The position numbers were made by a program, and so were the translations under genes. The notes beneath the pieces are model-generated. The model was given only the letters and a program-made list of their open reading frames with translations. It was not told the origin of the DNA and did no database searches. A stretch of DNA of 10,056 nucleotides from Planctomycetaceae bacterium (GTDB taxonomy: Bacteria; Planctomycetota; Planctomycetia; Pirellulales; Pirellulaceae), in NCBI GenBank assembly GCA_007133715.1, contig SLMF01000221.1, forward strand, positions 1-10,056, given 5' to 3'. Shown one piece after another: positions 5,253-10,056 of the stretch. Numbering within the stretch: the first letter of the stretch is position 1; each line of letters starts with the position of its first letter.

Positions 5253-6842
5253 TCAGTCCAGTTCCTTGACGCGCCGCTGCATCGTGCGGACGCTGATCCC
5301 CAACGAGCGGGCCGCTTCCCTGCGACAACCGTCCGAACGTTCCAAAGCCTGACGAATCGCCTCACGCTCGATCTGCCCCAGCGTCATCCCCGGTGGAAGG
5401 CTGGGCACGCCCGAGCCGCTCGCATCCCGCGGAGCCAACTCCAGCAAGCGGCGAGCAGCCGACGAACGGATCGCCTCCGAACCCACCCCCAGACGTCGCA
5501 ACGCTTCCCCGGCGTCGCCCCCAACATGCGTTACCAATCGCTCCACCAAACGACGCTCGACCAATCCCACGACCTCGTCATACAACTGACACGAATCGCT
5601 TCGCACCCGCTGCTCGATCAAACGCTCGATCCGCTCTTCGACCGCCACCTGGCCCGGCCAGAGCGAAACGTCCCCACCCCGCCGCAAAAAGTCCGGCAGA
5701 AAATCGGGCAATAGCACCGGACCATTGGTCTTCAATAACGCCTGACGAATCGCGTTCTGAAGCTCGCGAATGTTCCCCGGCCAGGGGTAGTCCCGCAACC
5801 GACGATAAGCCTCGGGCGACACCTCCCGCACCTGCTTGTGCAGCTCCCGATTGCCCTGACGTCGGAAATGCTCGACCAGCAGATCCAGATCCTCGCCCCG
5901 CTGGCGCAACGGCGGTAAATGAATGGTGAATCCGTTCAACCGATAGTACAAATCCGCCCGAAACTCCTCCTCCGCAACCATCTTCTCCAAATTGCGATTC
6001 GTCGCCGCAATCAAGCGGACTTCGGTCGAAATCGTCTCGTTGCCCCCCACCCGCTCGAAACGCTTGTCCTGTAACACCCGCAGCAGCTTGCTCTGCAACA
6101 CCGGCGACATGTCACCAATCTCGTCCAAAAACAAGGTGCCCCCGTCGCACTGCTCGAACTTGCCAATCCGCTTGCGATCCGCCCCCGTGAAGGCGCCCCG
6201 CTCGTGACCAAACAGCTCGCTCTCCAATAACGTCTCCGGTATCGCCGCACAGTTGACCGCCAAAAACGGACCTTGAACCCGATCGCTGTACTGGTACAGC
6301 GCCCGCGCCACCAATTCCTTGCCCGTCCCGCTCTCACCCCGAATCAGCACCGTGACGTCCTGACCCGCCACAATCCCGATCGCCTTGTACACATCCTGCA
6401 TCGCCCCACAACGGCCGATGATGGCGTGGCTGTCCGGTGCCGCCGTGTCCAAATTCATCGCCACCGGCTTGTCATGCAAACGGCGGATCTCCACCGCCCG
6501 CGAGACAATCTGACGCAGTTCCGCAACCTGGATCGGTTTCACCAGATAATCCAGCGCCCCCAGCTTCATCGCCCGGATCGCCGTGCCGCTGTCGCTGCTG
6601 GACGTCACAAACACCACCGGCAACCGCTCATCGATCTCCTGGATCTTCTTCAGCAGGTCCAGACCACTCGCGTCCGGCAACATCACGTCCAACACCATCA
6701 CGTCGGGGCGCTGCTGACGCAGACTTTGCAGTCCCTCCCGCGCGCTCTCGGCCGTCACCACCTCGTAATCCTGCTTCTCCAAAGCTCGCCGGATCAGATG
6801 CAGATCCGCCGGCTCGTCGTCCACAACCAAAATGCGGGACAT
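5253..6842 (-). CDS. Sigma-54-dependent response regulator, NtrC family (REC-AAA+-Fis HTH), 529 aa
   Basis: A two-component transcription activator that hydrolyses ATP to open sigma-54 promoters. The receiver domain (about 1-120) has the acidic pair D8-D9, phospho-acceptor D52 in VLDVMLPD, T80 and K102. The AAA+ domain (about 140-385) has Walker A GESGTGKE (169-176), the sigma-54 contact loop GAFTGA (216-221), Walker B LFLDE (237-241), arginines in FRADLYYRL (294-302) and the sensor II motif WPGNIREL (354-361). The C-terminus holds a Fis-type helix-turn-helix (about 488-528, GCRREAARSLGISVRTMQRR). A Fis-like segment at about 420-468 precedes it (LYDEVVGLVERRLVERLV...). The start is ATG 6840-6842, eight bases after AGGGG. 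A GTG at 6849-6851 is in frame but overlaps that site. It lies upstream of the chaperone operon on the same strand and divergent from the hybrid kinase, its likely partner. Confidence 0.96.
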   Translation of the reverse strand: MSRILVVDDEPADLHLIRRALEKQDYEVVTAESAREGLQSLRQQRPDVMVLDVMLPDASGLDLLKKIQEIDERLPVVFVTSSSDSGTAIRAMKLGALDYLVKPIQVAELRQIVSRAVEIRRLHDKPVAMNLDTAAPDSHAIIGRCGAMQDVYKAIGIVAGQDVTVLIRGESGTGKELVARALYQYSDRVQGPFLAVNCAAIPETLLESELFGHERGAFTGADRKRIGKFEQCDGGTLFLDEIGDMSPVLQSKLLRVLQDKRFERVGGNETISTEVRLIAATNRNLEKMVAEEEFRADLYYRLNGFTIHLPPLRQRGEDLDLLVEHFRRQGNRELHKQVREVSPEAYRRLRDYPWPGNIRELQNAIRQALLKTNGPVLLPDFLPDFLRRGGDVSLWPGQVAVEERIERLIEQRVRSDSCQLYDEVVGLVERRLVERLVTHVGGDAGEALRRLGVGSEAIRSSAARRLLELAPRDASGSGVPSLPPGMTLGQIEREAIRQALERSDGCRREAARSLGISVRTMQRRVKELD

Positions 6843-6947
6843 ACTGGTCACCCCTCTTTCATCCCCTCTTTGCGACGGAACCCGAAAACAGGGCGGTTCA
6901 TGCCCTGCCCCGGTTCCCCCTGCCTTGACCCGTGTGCCAACTTGTCA

Positions 6948-6963
6948 CGCAAAACGCGTGCCA
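6948..6963 (-). promoter_or_regulatory. Sigma-54 (-24/-12) promoter of the regulator gene
   Basis: The minus strand reads TGGCACGCGTTTTGCG. GG (6961-6962) and GC (6949-6950) are ten bases apart, and the only departure from TGGCAC-N5-TTGC(A/T) is the last base. Predicted start is near 6937, about 95 bases before the regulator ATG. The regulator may therefore activate its own gene. CACGC and GCGTG around the spacer also form a small inverted repeat. Confidence 0.7.
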
Positions 6964-6975
6964 AGCCTGTAGAGC

Positions 6976-6988
6976 TGCCATTTTGGCA
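6976..6988. promoter_or_regulatory. Perfect dyad TGCCA-TTT-TGGCA next to the regulator promoter
   Basis: A perfect inverted repeat with five-base arms and three-base centre lies 12 bases upstream of the regulator's -24 element. A near-copy lies upstream of the hsp operon at 5224-5236. It could bind the regulator or another factor controlling the divergent genes. Confidence 0.4.
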
Positions 6989-7109
6989 AGACACCGCGTG
7001 CGGTAGAAATAGTCCCCTATGCTTCGCCGCCGCCCATGCCCGTAGTAAAGGGGGGCAGGGAGATGCAGGCCTCACGCGAAGCCGCCTATCTTCTTGCCCC
7101 CTGTGCTCG

Positions 7110-7146
7110 GGGGTGCCGTAGGCGGGCACCCCTTTCCAGCTTTTTT
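7110..7146. repeat. GC-rich hairpin followed by a T tract
   Basis: GGGGTGCC (7110-7117) pairs with GGCACCCC (7125-7132) over eight bases with a seven-base loop. TTT and, after CCAGC, TTTTTT (7141-7146) follow on the plus strand. It resembles a plus-strand terminator, but no plus-strand gene lies upstream within the intergenic region. A dispersed repeat or a small-RNA end are alternatives. Confidence 0.35.
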
Positions 7147-7273
7147 GAACGGGCGGCGGTGAAATACCATTGCGTCTCGACTCGCGCGGGCAGGCACGTG
7201 CCAATCTCTGCCGCGAGCGGTAGAAAACGATTCTTCGTGGGGGGGATTGCGGGGCCGCCACGCCGATCGCCAC

Positions 7274-7302
7274 TTGTCGAATCGTATCCGGTTGCCGATG
7301 AT
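7274..7302 (+). promoter_or_regulatory. Weak sigma-70-like promoter candidate for the hybrid kinase
   Basis: TTGTCG and GATGAT, separated by 17 bases, each match four of six consensus positions. The start would fall near 7309, about 40 bases before the kinase ATG. No better candidate was seen and no sigma-54 match precedes this gene. Confidence 0.25.
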
Positions 7303-7350
7303 AAGGGCACCCGCTTTACTACTCGCCCCGTGACCTCCGAGCCGTAACTG

Positions 7351-10056
7351 ATGTCGCCGCCCGCTGGACGTTCCGATTCGATGGCAGAAGAAGAGTTGGT
7401 AGCCGAACTCGTTTGCGAGCGGCCGGGTCAGGCCAGCGCGATGGGTCGGCGGGCTCGGCTGCTGGCGGTTCTGGCGGGGTTGGACTCCGGCCAGCAACGG
7501 GAGCTTGCGCGATGTGTGCGGGAGGCCTGCCGATACTTCGCTGCCCACGCTTGGCCCGCTCGGGTGCAGTTCCAGCTGGGCCGCGCCGCGCACCAGGATT
7601 ATGTGCAGGTAGCCGTATGCGGCCTCGGCCAGGCCGACGGTAACCAGCAGGCTTCGGCAGCGGCCGATCCGCAGCGGGTGGAGAGAGTCCGCCGGGCGAC
7701 GCGGCCGTTGTGGCGCTGCGAACTTCGCGATTTCCCCGGCCCCAACGCCTGCCTGCGATTGGCCCAAACGACCGCGTCCCAATGGCAGTGCCCGGCGGAA
7801 GAAGAGCGGCAGCACTGGCGGCATTTGCTGCTGGCCGCATCGCCCGAGACCGCCGTGGGCTTGGCCCAGCAACGGGCCCAGCAGGCCGTTGCGGCACTCG
7901 CCGCCGCTCGCGGCGAGCCCGGAAATCTGCCGCAGATCGGCGTGGAACGTAATAACCTGGAAACCCTCTCCCTGGTCGCCGCTCACGCCACCAACGCCGT
8001 GCTGATCCTCGATGCCCACGGTGCCATCCAATGGATCAATCACGCCTTCACCTCCCTCACCGGCTACCACTTGGAAGAAGTCGCAGGACGCCGGGCCGAC
8101 GAGGTGCTGTTCGGGCCCAGCACCGCTCCCCATGCCATGCGGGAGTTCCAACGTGCCCTCCGCCACGGACGGGAAATGACCCAGGACCTCCTGCAATACC
8201 ACCGCAATGGCCGCACGGTGTGGGTCGAGTGCCGTTGGATCCCGATTCGCGATCCGCAAGGACGTCCGCCCCGCTGGATCGGAATCGAAACCGATATCAC
8301 CCGGCGGTGGCAGACCGAGCAGGCGTTGCGAGCTGCCAAGCAGGCGGCAGAAGAGAGTAATCGGGCCAAAAGCGAGTTTCTGGCCAATATGAGCCACGAA
8401 ATCCGCACTCCCCTGAATGCCATCCTGGGTATGACCGAATTGGCCTTGGCTACCCCACTCTCGGGCGAGCAACGCGAGTACTTGCGTACCGTCAAATCGT
8501 CCGCCGACGCCCTCCTGCAACTGCTGAACGACGTCCTGGATCTGTCCAAGATCGAAGCCGGGAAACTGACGCTCGAACAGATCGAGTTGGACTTGGTCGA
8601 AATTGTCCAGCAGACCGTGCAAGCGCTGGCGGTGCGAGCCCACGAGAAGGGGCTCGAGCTGATCGTTCGTCTGCCGTGGGAGCTACCGACCCGCTTCCGT
8701 GGTGACCCCACACGCCTCCGCCAAATCCTGTTCAACTTGATCGGCAATGCAATCAAGTTCACCGAGCGGGGTGAGGTGCTGGTGTCGGTCGCGGTCCAGG
8801 AAGCTCGCCAGGAACACGCGTGCCTGCTGTTTGCAGTCCGCGACACCGGGATCGGCATCCCGCAGGAGCAGCGGGAACGGATTTTCGAGTCGTTTGCGCA
8901 AGTCGATTCCTCCGTCGCACGCCGCTTCGGCGGCAGCGGTCTCGGGCTGGCCATCACTTCCCAGCTGCTGGAATTGATGGACGGCCGACTGGCGGTGGAA
9001 AGCGAACCGGGGGCCGGAAGTACCTTCTCCTTTACACTCCGGCTGAACTACGACCAGTCTGCCGCCCCCTCGCGGCAGACGCCCCAACCGCCCGAATCAT
9101 TGCGGGGGCGGCGAGTCCTGATTGTCGACGATAATCAGAACCAGCGAACGGTGCTGAAGGAATGGCTCCGCCAGTGGGGCGCGCAAACCGCCGCTGCCGA
9201 CACCGTGGCAACGGCCCTCCAACACTGCGAAACGGCCGCAAAGCAAAAACGGCCCTTCGAAATCGCCCTGCTCGATGCCACCCTGCCCGGTTCCGACGCG
9301 TTCCTGCTGGCCGACCGACTCCAGCAAGCCGGCTGCCTGAAACCCGGGACGGTCGTGATCCTGGCACCCGCCGACCGGCCCGCAGATACCCAACGGTGTC
9401 GCCAATTCGGCATCGCCGCCCACGTGACCAAGCCGGTCTTCCCCCGAGAACTGGCAGGAACCCTGGCATCCGTACTGGACGCCGACTCGGCCCCGCCGCG
9501 CCCGGCGGCCCTCGCCCTGCCCGCCACCGATCACCAACTGGCACCCGCTGAACCCTCCACCCGAAAGCTGGATATCTTGGTGGCCGATGATCACGATGCC
9601 AACCGCTCGCTGGCCATCAAGATCCTCGAACGACGCGGCCATCGCTGTACGCCCGCGTCCAGCGGCGACCAAGCGATTGCCGCGTGTGCGCAGCGGACGT
9701 TTGATGTGGTGTTGATGGACGTGCAAATGCCGGGCCGCGACGGCTTGTCGGCCACCCGTTGGATCCGTCGGCGAGAACGCCGCACGGGGAGCCATGTTCC
9801 CATCATTGCCCTGACCGCGCACGCTTTGGCTGGCGATCGGGAAAAGTGCCTGGCAGCCGGCATGGACGCCTACTTGGCCAAGCCGCTGCATGCCCAAGAT
9901 CTGGTTCGGTTGGTTGAGCGGATTTCTGAGGAGGCACCGGAGTCGGGCAGGAAACCAGTCACTTCGGGGCCGCTTCGCATCGCCGGGTTTGACTTCAATG
10001 CGGCCCTGGAGCGGATGGATGGCGAACGGGACTTGCTCCGCGACCACATGAACTAC
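7351..10056 (+). CDS. Soluble hybrid histidine kinase (N-terminal domain-PAS-HisKA-HATPase-REC-REC-HPt), cut by the window end
   Basis: A hybrid sensor kinase of the BarA/EvgS layout, 902 codons visible with no stop. Residues 1-200 form a soluble region of uncertain fold. A PAS domain follows (about 205-320: NAVLILDAHGAIQWINHAFTSLTGY). The HisKA box is SEFLANMSHEIRTPLN with phosphorylated H349. The ATPase domain has the N box around N466, DTGIGI (498-503) and GGSGLGLAI (527-535). Receiver 1 has D593-D594, acceptor D642 and K694; receiver 2 has D746-D747, acceptor D790 and K844. The last 25 residues (GFDFNAALERMDGERDLLRDHMNY) open an HPt domain whose histidine lies outside. There is no membrane segment or signal peptide, so it should sense a cytoplasmic cue. 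An in-frame TAA at 7345-7347 bounds the start. ATG 7351 is chosen but lacks a clear ribosome binding site; ATG 7381 is an alternative. It is divergent from the regulator gene and could feed it phosphate through HPt. Confidence 0.93.
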   Translation, partial: MSPPAGRSDSMAEEELVAELVCERPGQASAMGRRARLLAVLAGLDSGQQRELARCVREACRYFAAHAWPARVQFQLGRAAHQDYVQVAVCGLGQADGNQQASAAADPQRVERVRRATRPLWRCELRDFPGPNACLRLAQTTASQWQCPAEEERQHWRHLLLAASPETAVGLAQQRAQQAVAALAAARGEPGNLPQIGVERNNLETLSLVAAHATNAVLILDAHGAIQWINHAFTSLTGYHLEEVAGRRADEVLFGPSTAPHAMREFQRALRHGREMTQDLLQYHRNGRTVWVECRWIPIRDPQGRPPRWIGIETDITRRWQTEQALRAAKQAAEESNRAKSEFLANMSHEIRTPLNAILGMTELALATPLSGEQREYLRTVKSSADALLQLLNDVLDLSKIEAGKLTLEQIELDLVEIVQQTVQALAVRAHEKGLELIVRLPWELPTRFRGDPTRLRQILFNLIGNAIKFTERGEVLVSVAVQEARQEHACLLFAVRDTGIGIPQEQRERIFESFAQVDSSVARRFGGSGLGLAITSQLLELMDGRLAVESEPGAGSTFSFTLRLNYDQSAAPSRQTPQPPESLRGRRVLIVDDNQNQRTVLKEWLRQWGAQTAAADTVATALQHCETAAKQKRPFEIALLDATLPGSDAFLLADRLQQAGCLKPGTVVILAPADRPADTQRCRQFGIAAHVTKPVFPRELAGTLASVLDADSAPPRPAALALPATDHQLAPAEPSTRKLDILVADDHDANRSLAIKILERRGHRCTPASSGDQAIAACAQRTFDVVLMDVQMPGRDGLSATRWIRRRERRTGSHVPIIALTAHALAGDREKCLAAGMDAYLAKPLHAQDLVRLVERISEEAPESGRKPVTSGPLRIAGFDFNAALERMDGERDLLRDHMNY

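Larger units (their letters stand above)
6843..7350. other. 508-base divergent intergenic region between regulator and hybrid kinase
   Basis: This holds the regulator's sigma-54 promoter and dyad, described separately. It also holds a hairpin (GGGGTGCC 7110-7117 with GGCACCCC 7125-7132), a ten-base palindrome GGCACGTGCC (7193-7202) and the presumed kinase promoter. The candidate kinase promoter is TTGTCG (7274-7279), 17 bases, GATGAT (7297-7302), a weak sigma-70-like match. Open frames inside show no recognisable protein and no good ribosome binding site. Confidence 0.5.

Noticed and set aside
6984..7000. Plus-strand sigma-54-like sequence TTGGCAAGACACCGCGT facing the kinase
   Set aside because: GG and GC are nine bases apart, and the -12 half lacks TTGC. 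The predicted start would lie over 300 bases before the gene.
7036..7347. Plus-strand 103-codon frame ending four bases before the kinase ATG
   Set aside because: Composition is that of translated intergenic DNA. It spans the hairpin and palindrome and has no recognisable motif, despite the nearly adjoining stop and start.
7072..8643. Long minus-strand open frame antisense to the hybrid kinase (523 codons)
   Set aside because: The opposite strand encodes a clear PAS-HisKA kinase in frame; the antisense product matches no family I recognise.

Overview
The window looks like a planctomycete chromosome, possibly near the Pirellulales. This is inferred from high G+C content, an integrase remnant of a type I associate with that phylum, and an N-terminal peptide (MTQYERAAQIW) seen in planctomycete hypothetical proteins. 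No rRNA or other strong taxonomic marker is present, so the assignment is tentative.

Layout. Positions 1-1352 are a gene-poor flank. It holds a minus-strand tRNA-Ser(UGA) at 497-583, the C-terminal remnant of a tyrosine recombinase running into the 3' end of that tRNA, and a truncated minus-strand ORF with a good ribosome binding site. Positions 1353-4976 are a minus-strand chaperone cluster, transcribed in the order hsp20-hsp20-hsp20-dnaK. Positions 5253-6842 (minus) encode an NtrC-family response regulator that activates sigma-54 RNA polymerase. From 7351 to the window end (plus, divergent) runs a soluble hybrid histidine kinase: N-terminal region, PAS, HisKA, HATPase, REC, REC and the start of an HPt domain.

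How it fits together. A consensus -24/-12 promoter (TGGCACG-N4-TTGCA) lies at 5077-5092, about 100 bases upstream of the first hsp20. A second near-consensus one lies at 6948-6963 upstream of the regulator. Inverted repeats of the form TGCCA-N3-TGGC occur upstream of both. The simplest reading is a self-contained stress circuit. The cytoplasmic hybrid kinase would pass phosphate through its HPt domain to the regulator, and the regulator would activate sigma-54 transcription of three small heat-shock proteins plus DnaK, and probably of itself. No CIRCE operator was seen in the chaperone region. The genes, domains and promoter motifs are read from sequence. The kinase-regulator pairing and the regulator-to-chaperone control are inference.

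Other features are long inverted repeats in the gaps of the chaperone operon, an apparently duplicated and partly degenerate Fis-type helix-turn-helix in the regulator, and an N-terminal kinase region that may be a degenerate RsbW/RsbT-like ATPase fold.
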